The position numbers were made by a program, and so were the translations under genes. Source: Bacillota bacterium (GTDB taxonomy: Bacteria > Bacillota > Clostridia > Oscillospirales > Acutalibacteraceae). From it: 64,000 nt of DNA. Position 1 is the stretch's first letter. Every line of letters starts with the position of its first letter. Positions 33,672 to 42,457 of the stretch are shown here, in pieces. The stretch is from positions 1-64,000 of the forward strand of contig JAEYPT010000009.1 in NCBI GenBank assembly GCA_023410445.1, read 5' to 3'. The notes beneath the pieces are model-generated. The model was not told the origin of the DNA. It saw only the letters and a list, made by a program, of their open reading frames with translations, and did no database searches.

Positions 33672-34115
33672 ATGGATCAGATCGATCAGGGCATTTTACG
33701 GGAACTGAGCGTGAATGGCCGCGCGACGGTGTCGGAGATCAGCAAACAGGTCCGTCTGTCGGTTCCGGCAGTTGCCGAACGGATTCGGAAGCTGGAGGAG
33801 TCCGGCGTGATCGAGTCCTATACCGTGCAGATTGACCGGCGGAAAAGCGGATACGGGCTGATGGCCTTTATTAGCGTGCGAATCGATTCGACAGAGCACA
33901 TCGGCGCTTTTCGGGAAGCCGTTCTGCGGTTTCCCGCTGTCTTGGAGTGCCACCATATTGCCGGACCGTATGATTATCTCCTGAAGGTTCTGGTGGAGGA
34001 TACGGAGGCTCTGGAGAAATTCCTGAGCGATTCTTTAAAGCGGATTTCCGGTGTAGCCGGGTCGAACACCGCCGTGGTACTTTCCACCCTGAAGGAACGG
34101 ATTAATCCGTACTAA
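33672..34115 (+). CDS. Lrp/AsnC family transcriptional regulator
   Basis: The 147-residue protein has an N-terminal helix-turn-helix (DQGILRELSVNGRATVSEIS, then VPAVAERIRKLEESGVI) and a C-terminal RAM ligand-binding domain (GLMAFISVRI... HHIAGPYDYLLKV). Such regulators sense amino acids. It lies 15 bases ahead of a LysE-type exporter gene, so it probably controls amino-acid export in response to its ligand, as Lrp/LysE-type pairs do elsewhere (inference for this pair). The ATG has a GGAG site close upstream. Confidence 0.93.
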   Translation: MDQIDQGILRELSVNGRATVSEISKQVRLSVPAVAERIRKLEESGVIESYTVQIDRRKSGYGLMAFISVRIDSTEHIGAFREAVLRFPAVLECHHIAGPYDYLLKVLVEDTEALEKFLSDSLKRISGVAGSNTAVVLSTLKERINPY

Positions 34116-34130
34116 AGGGGGGCAATAACG

Positions 34131-34751
34131 ATGTGGGACGGTTTTCGGTTCGGCATGATGCTTCAGTTTTCGGTCGGCCCGGTTTGCCTGCTTGTGTTCC
34201 GGACGGCCGGTTCCCACGGACTTTGGGCGGGGCTGCTGGTTGCTGCCGCGGCGGCGATTGTCGACGCAGCTTATCTGCTGCTTGCCGGAACCGGCGCTGC
34301 AGCTTTGCTACGCCGGGGTACGATCCGTAGGGCGGCGCGTATTTTCGGGTTCCTGGTTCTGGTTCTGTTCGGTGCAAAAACCGTTTTGAGCGCGTTTGGA
34401 AGCGCTTCTCTGCCAGAGACGCAGCTGCTTTCGGGAACGACTAGCGGATCGATTTTTTTGCAGGGCCTTGTGGTAACCGGTTCCAACCCGCTTACGATTC
34501 TGTTCTGGAGCGGCGTTTTTGCCTCCGAGGCGGCAAAGCGGGAGCACGGCGAGCTGTTCCGGTTTGGCGTGGGCTGTGTCCTTTCCACCGTTTGCTTTCT
34601 GTCCGCCGTCGCGGGGACTGGGTGCCTCATTCGCAGTTTTCTGCCGGCTGCCTGCATCGCCGGGCTGAATATCGCCGTCGGCCTTTTGCTTGTTCTGTTC
34701 GGCGTAAAGCTGCTGCTGGATCGGGATACGCCCGTTGAAAGCGAAATTTGA
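34131..34751 (+). CDS. LysE family amino-acid exporter
   Basis: The 206-residue protein has six hydrophobic helices and the LysE/RhtB start GMMLQFSVGPVCLLVFRTA, a variant of the G-x2-PGP motif, then GAKTVLSAF and a SNPLTILFWSGVFA segment. The family exports amino acids or related small molecules by proton antiport. A GGGGG site lies 10 bases before the ATG. It is co-transcribed with the Lrp-type gene upstream. The substrate is not deducible. Confidence 0.88.
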   Translation: MWDGFRFGMMLQFSVGPVCLLVFRTAGSHGLWAGLLVAAAAAIVDAAYLLLAGTGAAALLRRGTIRRAARIFGFLVLVLFGAKTVLSAFGSASLPETQLLSGTTSGSIFLQGLVVTGSNPLTILFWSGVFASEAAKREHGELFRFGVGCVLSTVCFLSAVAGTGCLIRSFLPAACIAGLNIAVGLLLVLFGVKLLLDRDTPVESEI

Positions 34752-34770
34752 AATCCTGTTTATACAACAA

Positions 34771-34816
34771 AAACGGCTCCCGTCTCCGGCTGAAAGGCCG
34801 AAGCGGAAGCCGCTTT
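34771..34816. terminator. Bidirectional terminator
   Basis: AAACGGCT-CCCG-x-CTCCGGC pairs imperfectly with GGCCG-AAGCGG-AAGCCGCTTT. It lies between the converging LysE and uppP genes. Confidence 0.72.
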
Positions 34817-34830
34817 CTTTGTATGTTACT

Positions 34831-35655
34831 CTATTTTATAACGAAGAAATACAGCAGTACGAGCACACCGAGAACAATGCGGTAATACCCGAAAAATTTA
34901 AAATCGTGCTTCTTGATGTAACCCATCAGGAACCGGATAGCGACGATAGAAACCAGGAACGCGGTAATCATTCCGGTGAGCAGGATCGCCACTTCCATCG
35001 GAGTAAACGCGAAGCCGAATTTTACGATCTTTAACAGGCTTGCGCCCAGCATGACCGGAATCGCGAGGAAAAAGGTGAATTCCGCGGCGATTTCACGCGA
35101 ACAGCCGAGCAGGATGCCGCCAAGGATGGTCGCGCCGGAGCGCGAGGTACCCGGAATCAGGGCAAGAACCTGAAAGACGCCGATCAACGCCACCGTGCGG
35201 AACGACATATGGTGGAAATCCCGAATTTTCGGAGTTTGGTTTTTATTGCGGTTTTCGATCACGATGAACAGGATGCCGTAAACAATCAGCGTAACCGCGA
35301 CGGTCAGGTAGTTGTAAAAGACCGCGTTGATCTTGTCGTTGAACAGGATGCCGATAATCCCCGCGGGAATGCAGGCAACAAGCACCTTCAACCAGAGGGA
35401 AATGGTCGCCTTTTTCTGCCCAGGGGTCTTGTCGGAGGCAAAGGGATTCAGCTTCCGGAAATACAGGACCACAACGGCCAGAATCGCACCGAACTGAATG
35501 ACAACCAGAAACATTTCTTTAAAAGCCGGGGTCACCTTGAGCTGGATGAATTCATCCACCAGAATCATGTGCCCGGTGCTGCTGATCGGAAGCCATTCGG
35601 TCAGGCCCTCGACTACGCCGAGAAAAAGAGCCTTTAAAATTTCGATTAAATTCAT
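34831..35655 (-). CDS. uppP: Undecaprenyl-diphosphatase
   Basis: Removes a phosphate from undecaprenyl diphosphate to recycle the lipid carrier for peptidoglycan, and gives bacitracin tolerance. The 274-residue membrane protein has both family motifs: GVVEGLTEWLPISSTGHM (residues ~13-30) and PGTSRSGATILGGILLG (~165-181), with ~8 membrane spans. It is a single gene, with no bacitracin-responsive regulators next to it. Confidence 0.95.
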   Translation of the reverse strand: MNLIEILKALFLGVVEGLTEWLPISSTGHMILVDEFIQLKVTPAFKEMFLVVIQFGAILAVVVLYFRKLNPFASDKTPGQKKATISLWLKVLVACIPAGIIGILFNDKINAVFYNYLTVAVTLIVYGILFIVIENRNKNQTPKIRDFHHMSFRTVALIGVFQVLALIPGTSRSGATILGGILLGCSREIAAEFTFFLAIPVMLGASLLKIVKFGFAFTPMEVAILLTGMITAFLVSIVAIRFLMGYIKKHDFKFFGYYRIVLGVLVLLYFFVIK

Positions 35656-35745
35656 ATCATCACACTCACAGATTTTTTAACATGGTTTCTATTATATGCC
35701 CTCGCCGGTGCGAAAGCAAGGAAATTCGGTCTGCCGCTGAAAAAG

Positions 35746-35772
35746 CCCGACCAGGTTTTTAGCCGGGTCGGG
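35746..35772 (-). terminator. Possible minus-strand terminator upstream of uppP
   Basis: CCCGACC (35746-35752) pairs with GGTCGGG (35766-35772). On the minus strand a run of Us follows. It could stop read-through from the GH18 gene, which otherwise runs antisense through the VOC gene towards uppP. Confidence 0.5.
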
Positions 35773-35860
35773 AAAAAGTTCGCCGGTTAGGAAAAGCCCG
35801 GGATGAATCGGCGGGCGTTTTAGGTTATAATGAAAAAATAATGAATCGGAGGGAACAAAG

Positions 35861-36253
35861 TTGAAATCATATTTTTCAAAAATCCACCACGTGGCGGTTA
35901 TCTGTTCGGATTACACCCGTTCTCGCAGGTTTTACAAGGAAGTGCTCGGTCTCCCGGTAATCCGGGAGGTTTACCGCAGCGAACGTGATTCCTGGAAGCT
36001 TGATCTCGCGGTGGGGGAAAACGAAATGCTGGAGCTTTTTTCTTTCCCCTCTCCGCCCGCGCGACTAAGCTATCCGGAAGCCGCCGGTCTCCGCCATCTG
36101 GCCTTTGAGGTGGAGAGCATACAGGAAGTGTGCGCGTGGCTGCAAACGAACGGCGTGGAACCGGAACCGGTGCGAACGGACCCATTCACCGGCAAGCAAT
36201 GCACGTTTTTCTCGGACCCGGACGGACTGCCGATCGAGCTTTACGAACGGTGA
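35861..36253 (+). CDS. VOC family (glyoxalase-like) protein, SMU1112c/YaeR type
   Basis: The 130-residue protein has the HHVAVICSDYTRSRRFYKEVLG start, an internal GLRHLAFEV and a C-terminal FFSDPDGLPIELYE, giving the His/Glu metal ligands of vicinal-oxygen-chelate folds. The subgroup is widespread in Bacillota and its reaction is not established; glyoxalase I activity is possible. The start is TTG, fixed by the strong CGGAGGG site 8 bases upstream. It ends 4 bases from the end of the opposing GH18 gene. Confidence 0.88.
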   Translation: MKSYFSKIHHVAVICSDYTRSRRFYKEVLGLPVIREVYRSERDSWKLDLAVGENEMLELFSFPSPPARLSYPEAAGLRHLAFEVESIQEVCAWLQTNGVEPEPVRTDPFTGKQCTFFSDPDGLPIELYER

Positions 36254-36257
36254 GCGT

Positions 36258-37664
36258 TCAGCCGAGTACGTTCCGCACCGAGCCCAGCAGCGCAGCGGTG
36301 CGGTCAAAGGAAAGCTCCCATGCTCCCACGCCCAGAAGGCCTTTGGAAACGGCGTACCTCGCCTTAGCGCCAATGGAGGATGCGTCGTCGTAGCTGATGA
36401 AAACGGAACTGCCGTACAGCCATGGCACCTGGGCACTGGAGTCATAGAAACTCTTCCAGGAGGAGCTGCCCAGATATTTCGTGCGGATCGTATCGTATCC
36501 TACCGCTGAACCGGAGGAGAACTTCTGCCACAGGCCGTTGTTCGTACTGTTTACATTCTGATACGCGTAGCCGTAGAAGGGAACGCCCATCACGAGCTTG
36601 CCGGCGGGAAAGCCGGCGTTCAGCCAGGCTCGAACGCTGGTGTCTACACTGTCTTTTCCCTGCGGGGATGTGCCGGAAGGCATGTAGAGAGCCGCGTTGA
36701 AATCGGTGTAGGAGCACCACGGTCCCTGCAGGTCGTAGGTCATAATCAAGCCGTAATCGACCGTCTGAGCGACGGAGGAAAGGCCGATCCCGTTTGCGTA
36801 TTGGCCGCTGGAGCCTCCGGCAAAGGAAAGAATGTAATGCTTGCCGTCCTTTGCACCCTGCGTGTCGAGACTGGTGCGCAGGGCCTTCATCAAGAGCCGG
36901 AAATTCTCGGGGTCGGAAGAGCGGTGCACATTTCCGGTTTTTCCGCCGCCGGTTGGGTATTCCCAGTCGATGTCGACCCCGTCGAACCCATAGGTTTTCA
37001 CAAACGAAACCGCGCTTTCCGCAAATGCCGCACGGGAGGAAGACGTCAGCGCCGCGTCGGAAAAGCGTGCGGAATCGTCCCATCCGCCGATGGAGATGAC
37101 GATTTTCAGGTTCGGATATGTATTTCGGAGCGTCTGGAATTTTGTGAAATTTTTTATATCGATGTCCGGGTCTCCGACGGCGACCTTATTATCGGCGCCG
37201 ATGGAAGCAAACGCGTAATTGAGCACGTTGAGACCGGGAGCGTTGATTTTATCCGGCGAATATCCGGAATACCCGGCCCAGCCTGCATAATAGGCCGTCA
37301 GCATACGGGCCGGGTGGGTAAAGGCAGGCGGCGCCCCGCTCTGTGAGGAAACGGTGGAGGATACCGCTGAAGGAACGCTCCCGGCCGCGGAAGAGTTCCC
37401 AGCCGAAGAAGCACCCCCAGTCGAAGAAGCGCCTCCTGCCGAAGAAGAGCCAGAGGAAGAAGACGCCCCCTGTGCGGAAGAAGTACTCCCCGGCGAAACG
37501 GTTCCAACGGAAGAGGAAGAGACCCCGGAAGCCTGCGAGGATACCGGCCCGACGGCTCCGCCCGGAGGGGCAGAGTTTCGGAAGCCCACGGCGCTTCCCG
37601 CGAGCGTCAGAATGGCAAGTACGGTGGCTTTGGTATATTTGTTGTAGATCCATTCCCAGTTCAT
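36258..37664 (-). CDS. GH18 chitinase-like protein with Ser/Gly-rich linker
   Basis: The 468-residue protein starts at the ATG at 37664 (GGAGAAA upstream), has an N-terminal membrane anchor or signal (ATVLAILTLAGSAVG), then a low-complexity Ser/Gly/Ala linker (~35-110). A GH18 barrel follows. It holds KIVISIGGW, the catalytic signature GFDGVDIDWEYP with its DxxDxDxE Glu, YGLIMTYDLQGPW and a final GVGAWELSFD. Family members cleave chitin or related N-acetylglucosamine polymers. In Bacillota some act on peptidoglycan or spores, so the substrate is unclear. Confidence 0.9.
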   Translation of the reverse strand: MNWEWIYNKYTKATVLAILTLAGSAVGFRNSAPPGGAVGPVSSQASGVSSSSVGTVSPGSTSSAQGASSSSGSSSAGGASSTGGASSAGNSSAAGSVPSAVSSTVSSQSGAPPAFTHPARMLTAYYAGWAGYSGYSPDKINAPGLNVLNYAFASIGADNKVAVGDPDIDIKNFTKFQTLRNTYPNLKIVISIGGWDDSARFSDAALTSSSRAAFAESAVSFVKTYGFDGVDIDWEYPTGGGKTGNVHRSSDPENFRLLMKALRTSLDTQGAKDGKHYILSFAGGSSGQYANGIGLSSVAQTVDYGLIMTYDLQGPWCSYTDFNAALYMPSGTSPQGKDSVDTSVRAWLNAGFPAGKLVMGVPFYGYAYQNVNSTNNGLWQKFSSGSAVGYDTIRTKYLGSSSWKSFYDSSAQVPWLYGSSVFISYDDASSIGAKARYAVSKGLLGVGAWELSFDRTAALLGSVRNVLG

Positions 37665-37777
37665 GCTGTTTCTCCACAAATCTTTAGAATGGTTCTATGC
37701 TACCATCAGGCAGCAAAAAACTCAAACCATAAAATCTGGAAGCACTGGGAGGGGTACCCGCCGCGGAAGGCTGCTTC

Positions 37778-38353
37778 TTACTGGAATAGATTGAGCAGCT
37801 TGTCGGGCAGAAGTCCGCCTGTTATTGCGTCGGCCAATTCTTTGGTCATTTCTATTTTCCAGCCGGTTTCATCTTTTTTCAGGGGAAGTGTTACGTCGAA
37901 CTGCTTCTTTGTCTGAATACCGTCGATGATTTCCGCTGTTTTTCCTTCGTTTTTCGCGTTCATGAGGGAGGGAAGAACACCGGATAAATCCTTATTCGTG
38001 ATCTGAACCTGCACCGCGGCGGTATTCCCCTGTTCCTTTGTGCTGATGGTTTTATAGGAGAATCCGGAAACGATGCTTTTCGCGACCTGATCCGCGTGGT
38101 CGCCGAACAGCTTATTGTCTTTAAAAAAAACTCCATTTTTCGTCGTGCCGCTGTTGTCCAGATAACGGTTAAAGGTCTGGAAATCCAGCGAAGTGAGCGC
38201 GTCGAATGCACTCTTTACGGTTTCCTCCGGCGTACTGTTATGGATGGAGGACGCCACGGATGATTCAGTGTTTTTCTGAACGTGCAAACTGCAGGCTGGG
38301 AACAAAAGAAGAATGAGGATAGCCGACAGCAGCGGAAGATATTTTGCTTTCAT
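37778..38353 (-). CDS. Lipoprotein, DUF4878/DUF5105-like
   Basis: The 191-residue protein has a lipoprotein signal (LLSAILILLLFPACSLHVQ) with lipobox Cys21. The mature part contains SSIHNSTPEETVKSAFDALTSLDFQTF and a C-terminal W-K-I-E strand, in the style of the NTF2-like DUF4878/DUF5105 lipoproteins. Function unknown; no operon partner. An AGGAG site precedes the ATG. It is followed by GH18 on the same strand ~110 bases away. Confidence 0.82.
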   Translation of the reverse strand: MKAKYLPLLSAILILLLFPACSLHVQKNTESSVASSIHNSTPEETVKSAFDALTSLDFQTFNRYLDNSGTTKNGVFFKDNKLFGDHADQVAKSIVSGFSYKTISTKEQGNTAAVQVQITNKDLSGVLPSLMNAKNEGKTAEIIDGIQTKKQFDVTLPLKKDETGWKIEMTKELADAITGGLLPDKLLNLFQ

Positions 38354-38512
38354 TTGTCTGCACTCCTAAACAATTGAATTACTGTGTTAATATAATAATA
38401 CAATCGATTCCAACGTTTGTCAATGCAAAATTCCTATTTAAGATTAAATCAAGATAAAAAAGCAGCGTACAAGCCGCTTTTTGGCCTGCGCGCCGCTTTG
38501 ACGTATATTCTT

Positions 38513-39904
38513 TTACAGGGGGCTGCCGAACGACCGGCGCCGGGACGCGGACGGAATTTCAAGCTCCGCACGGTATTTGGCGACGGTGCGGCGGGAAAGA
38601 GTCATGCCCTTTGCACAGAGTTTTTCCTCGATCTGCCGGTCGGATAACGGGGAAGTTTCTTCCTCTCGCTGCACCATTTCCCGAATGGCCTGCTTCACCC
38701 GCGATGAGGAGACGGAGCCGCCCTCCCGGTCCGGGATGCCCGAGGTGAAAAGAGAACGCAGACTTACGACCCCGAACCCGCAGAGGAGGTATTTTCCTGC
38801 AACTGCCCGGCTGACGGTCGATTCATGCAGCCCGAGCTGATCCGCCAGGGCGGCGATTGACATCGGTTTCAAATCACCCGGTCCGGTGAGAAAGTAAGGC
38901 TTCTGGAGCTCCGTCAAGCGTTCCAGAACGCGGGAAAGGGTGCTGCGGCGCTCGGATAGACCGTGAAGGACGGCTGACGCCCGTTTCATCTTTTCCCGCA
39001 GATAAGCCAGCGTTTCCTGGTCGTCCGTATTCGCCATGATCTTTCGAAACGCTTCGCTGATTCGTACGCGGGGCAGAAAGGTTCCGTTTTCCCGAATCTG
39101 CAGCCCGCCGTCCCCGTCTGAGACCACGGCCGCTTCGGGAATCACAAAGGGAGCGTCCGCTTCCGTATCGAATCCTCGGGAGGGGATGGGGTTCATCTCC
39201 CGGATGATTTTACAGAATGCCCCCGCAGTCGCGACGGGGATGGAAAGCCGTTTTGCCAGAAGCTCCACGCGGTTTTCCGCTACAAGCTCCAGATGCTGTT
39301 CAATAATCGTCCGCAAAACCCGCTGTTCCGCGTCCGTTCTGCCGGAGAGCTGCATCAGAAGGCATTCCCGCACGCCGGAGGCTCCTACGCCGCAGGGCTG
39401 CAGCGCTTTCACAGTTTCCAAAGCTATGTTGACCTTCGCCTCGGAGATTCCGATCGTTTCCGCAATTTCCGCCGATGTGCTCAGAAGAAACCCCCTTTCG
39501 TCCAGGTCTTCAATCAGATACCGGCAAACCCGCAGAGTTCCGTCGTCAAGCTCCGTTTCATCCAGCTGCGTTCGAAGGAAATCCTTGAACGTGGAGGATT
39601 TGGAAAGTCGGTAAAAAGGGTCGCGGAATTCTTCCTCACCATCTCCTCCGGCGGCTTCCAGTCCTTCCGGTTCCTCCCGGAAGGAGTCTACTCCGGGCTC
39701 CGGGGAGAAGGGTGCGAAGTCATCCGGTTCCTGCGGGAAGTCCTCGTCATATTCCAGAATCGGATTCTCCAGCATGATCTCGTCGATTTTTCTGCGCAGT
39801 TCCGGCAGCGGGAGCTGCAAAAACTGCAGGGACTCCACCATCTCGTGCGAAAGCAGCAGCTGCTGGCTATGTTTCTGCCGGATTCCCGCTTCGTACCCCG
39901 TCAT
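38513..39904 (-). CDS. rpoN: RNA polymerase sigma-54 factor
   Basis: The 463-residue protein has the Gln-rich activator-interacting start (KHSQQLLLSHEMVESLQFLQ), an acidic spacer, the core-binding domain (RVCRYLIEDLDERGFL, LQPCGVGASGVREC) and the C-terminal DNA-binding part. The latter ends with the RpoN box SRRTVAKYRAEL. It recognises GG/GC (-24/-12) promoters and needs an AAA+ activator. No activator gene and no convincing -24/-12 promoter were seen in this window, so its targets lie elsewhere. An AAAGGAGG site precedes the ATG. Confidence 0.96.
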   Translation of the reverse strand: MTGYEAGIRQKHSQQLLLSHEMVESLQFLQLPLPELRRKIDEIMLENPILEYDEDFPQEPDDFAPFSPEPGVDSFREEPEGLEAAGGDGEEEFRDPFYRLSKSSTFKDFLRTQLDETELDDGTLRVCRYLIEDLDERGFLLSTSAEIAETIGISEAKVNIALETVKALQPCGVGASGVRECLLMQLSGRTDAEQRVLRTIIEQHLELVAENRVELLAKRLSIPVATAGAFCKIIREMNPIPSRGFDTEADAPFVIPEAAVVSDGDGGLQIRENGTFLPRVRISEAFRKIMANTDDQETLAYLREKMKRASAVLHGLSERRSTLSRVLERLTELQKPYFLTGPGDLKPMSIAALADQLGLHESTVSRAVAGKYLLCGFGVVSLRSLFTSGIPDREGGSVSSSRVKQAIREMVQREEETSPLSDRQIEEKLCAKGMTLSRRTVAKYRAELEIPSASRRRSFGSPL

Positions 39905-40268
39905 GGCTGCCTCCTTTTGCCCGCCGTCACCTTCTGTAATTATTTTATAATTTTAGTTGATTTAAAACGAAGAGTCAACTGGAAAAAGAAGCTGAATTGT
40001 GCAGATTATACGAGAAAATGTAGGCAGAGAAGAGCTTTTCTTTGGTTCGTTTCCTCGCTAAAATAAAATTTTGTTGGAACGAAGTACGCTTGTCCGTTCG
40101 AAAAGCGAAAAAAGTTTAACGGAATATAATCCGGATTTTACATGCGGCGGCTATAGTAGAAATCAGCATGATCCGGGGGAAAAACCTCCAATTTTTCAGG
40201 GGTTGAGGGCTCCGGACCGGCAATCGAAAAAAGCGGGCGCCTGTTTGAACGGCCCGTGGGAGGATGAA

Positions 40269-41135
40269 ATGAGACTTTCCGTTTCCACCAATATCATGCA
40301 CCGGTCCGGGGAAGGCCCCTCGCTTCCGGTCGAAGAATGCTTAAAGCGTTGCCGCGAGGCGGGATTCCGGGTTCTGGACATTAATTTCTGTGACCTGACC
40401 TTTCCGGGTCAACCGCTGACGAAGCCGGACTGGGAAAGCTGGGTGCAGAAGGTAAAGCATCTTGCCCAGGAGGGCGGGCTGGTGTTTTCGCAGTCTCATG
40501 CGCCGTTCTATAACGTTTGCGGCGGGAAAATCGCGAACCGGGATTTTCTCGAGGAGATGGTCCGACGCTCCATCGTCGCCTCCGGGGAACTCGGCGTTAA
40601 ATGGATCGCGATGCACGCCGGTACATTGTTGGGGCAAGGCTATTCTGCGCGGAATAGCCGGGACCGAAACCTTTTGTACTTTCGTCCCCATGTTGCCCTC
40701 GCGAGGGAATGCGGCTGCGGGATTGCGCTGGAGAATATGGCTGATTTCAAGGAGCACCGTCGGTGGTACACCGCTTCCGCGGAGGAGCTGATCGATCTTG
40801 TGGATGCCTTTGAGGAAGAGAATGTTGGCATCTGCTGGGATTTCGGCCATGCGAACCTGACTGGTGCGGATCAGGCGGAGTCGCTCCGGCAGATCGGCTC
40901 CCGGCTGAAATCAACGCATGTGGACGACAATCATGGGAAGACGGACGAGCATCTGGCGCCGTTTTACGGCAATATCGAGTGGGAGCCGCTGATGCACACC
41001 CTTTCGGAGATCGGGTACCTTGGCGATTTCACCTTTGAAGTGCACGGCTTTGCCGGGGGTATGCCGGACACGCTCCGGGGCTCCCAGCTGGAACATATCG
41101 CGGCGGTTGGGAATTACCTGCTCAGCCTCGCCTGA
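40269..41135 (+). CDS. Sugar phosphate isomerase/epimerase (xylose isomerase-like barrel)
   Basis: From the ATG at 40269 (GGGAGGATGAA upstream) it encodes 288 residues. It holds AP-endonuclease-2/xylose-isomerase-like TIM-barrel motifs: CREAGFRVLDINFCD, KWIAMHAGT, GIALENMAD, VGICWDFGHANLTG, STHVDDNHGKTDEHL and a final FTFEVHG, with the Glu/His/Asp metal ligands. Such enzymes isomerise or epimerise sugars or their acids; the substrate cannot be deduced. The longer frame to 40071 is upstream leader. No neighbouring sugar operon exists. Confidence 0.88.
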   Translation: MRLSVSTNIMHRSGEGPSLPVEECLKRCREAGFRVLDINFCDLTFPGQPLTKPDWESWVQKVKHLAQEGGLVFSQSHAPFYNVCGGKIANRDFLEEMVRRSIVASGELGVKWIAMHAGTLLGQGYSARNSRDRNLLYFRPHVALARECGCGIALENMADFKEHRRWYTASAEELIDLVDAFEEENVGICWDFGHANLTGADQAESLRQIGSRLKSTHVDDNHGKTDEHLAPFYGNIEWEPLMHTLSEIGYLGDFTFEVHGFAGGMPDTLRGSQLEHIAAVGNYLLSLA

Positions 41136-41141
41136 CAGCAA

Positions 41142-41173
41142 AAAGGACCGCCGGTGAAAACCGGCGGTCCTTT
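41142..41173. terminator. Bidirectional terminator
   Basis: AAAGGACCGCCGGT (41142-41155) and ACCGGCGGTCCTTT (41160-41173) form a perfect 14-bp stem with loop GAAA between the converging isomerase and hypB genes. Confidence 0.92.
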
Positions 41174-41187
41174 GCGTCTGATTCGAA

Positions 41188-41844
41188 TTAAGCCTTCAGG
41201 GCGTCGTATTTTTCTTTCAAATACGCGGCAAGAGCCTCCGCACCCTGCGCCTGTGTGCCTTTTTTCAGGCTGACTTCAAAGATCGGCGCCTGCGAAACGG
41301 CCCGAAGCCCCTTTTGAAAATTTGCGCTGTCGAATCCGACTGCTTCCTTCAGGTCGCACTTGGTTAGAGCAACCACGTCGATGTAGCTAAACATCGGAAC
41401 ATACTTAAACGGCTTGTCGTCCCCCTCTGGGACGCTTGCCGCCAGCAGACGGATGGATTCGCCGAGGTCGAACTCCGCGGGGCAGATGAGGTTTCCGACG
41501 TTTTCAATGAACACGACGGCGTTGTTGAGGTCGAGCTGTTCGGCGCCTTCGCGGATGACGCGGGCATCCAGGTGGCACTCGCCGCAGGTGTTGATCTGGG
41601 AGGAGCGGATTCCCTCCTGCTCCAGACGTTCAGCATCGATGGAGGAAGCGATGTCCCCTTCGATCACGCCGACGCGGATTCCTCCGAGAGCCTTGGCGAC
41701 GGCGGAGATCAAGGTTGTTTTCCCGGAGCCGGGCGCGCCCATTAGGTTGACGGCAAGAATGTGCCTGTCCTTAAAATAAGCACGGTTTTCCTCGGCAAGT
41801 TTGTCGTTTGCCTCCAGCAGTTCCTTCATAATAATTACTTCCAT
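41188..41844 (-). CDS. hypB: Hydrogenase/urease nickel-insertion GTPase HypB
   Basis: SIMIBI-class GTPase that delivers nickel to NiFe hydrogenase. The 218-residue protein has the Walker A GAPGSGKTTLI (~37-47), the metal site NTCGECHLDARV and the NKxD-like ALTKCDL. It has no His-rich N-terminal stretch and only the core GTPase, as in many clostridia. It lies 56 bases after hypA on the same strand. No hydrogenase structural genes or hypCDEF are in the window. Confidence 0.95.
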   Translation of the reverse strand: MEVIIMKELLEANDKLAEENRAYFKDRHILAVNLMGAPGSGKTTLISAVAKALGGIRVGVIEGDIASSIDAERLEQEGIRSSQINTCGECHLDARVIREGAEQLDLNNAVVFIENVGNLICPAEFDLGESIRLLAASVPEGDDKPFKYVPMFSYIDVVALTKCDLKEAVGFDSANFQKGLRAVSQAPIFEVSLKKGTQAQGAEALAAYLKEKYDALKA

Positions 41845-41900
41845 ATGTCATTTCCTTTCCTGATCAATTAATTTGCGCCTCCGCAAGCCGGAGAGCGGAG

Positions 41901-42242
41901 CTACTTGCCGTCAAAGGAGCGGATGAAAAAATCCTGACCGGTTCCCCGCAGCAGCGTAGAGTCACCGCCGCACTTCGGGCAGGTGAAGTCCTTCCCATGC
42001 GGGAATTCGAATCCGCAGCTGAGGCAGCGGAGCATGGCAGGCCGGTGTTCAAACTTCAGCTTCGCCCCTGCGCAGACGGTATCCCGGGAGGCAACGTCAA
42101 AATACATCTGCACCGATTCGTCGATGATGGAGGAAAGCTCGCCGATTACGAGGCTGATTTCCGTAACCTCGTGAAAACTGCGTTTTTCCGCTTCTTCCTT
42201 CATGACCTTTATAATGTCCAGAACAACGGGCAGTTCATGCAT
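41901..42242 (-). CDS. hypA: Nickel metallochaperone HypA
   Basis: Binds nickel through its N-terminal Met-His-Glu and works with HypB in maturing NiFe enzymes. The 113-residue protein starts MHELPVVLDII (His2 is the nickel ligand) and has the zinc site CLSCGFEF... FTCPKCGG (two CxxC pairs). A GGAGG site precedes the ATG. It is the first gene of the pair with hypB. In the absence of hydrogenase genes nearby, its client is unknown. Confidence 0.95.
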   Translation of the reverse strand: MHELPVVLDIIKVMKEEAEKRSFHEVTEISLVIGELSSIIDESVQMYFDVASRDTVCAGAKLKFEHRPAMLRCLSCGFEFPHGKDFTCPKCGGDSTLLRGTGQDFFIRSFDGK

Positions 42243-42457
42243 GTTTCATCCTCCCGACTTGGTTCCACAGAGCCCGATTTTCCTTTATTATAACGGCTCC
42301 GCGCTCTTTTGGCAAGAAAAGACGCGCCCCTATCGTTTTTCGCATTTTCTTTTTTGATTCGCGAGACCGCCGGGCAGCTCTTTCTTCGGCGACGGGATTG
42401 AAAACGCCGCTTCCACGGAATATAATGGAACGAAGAAGAGGAAAAGGAAGACAGCCT

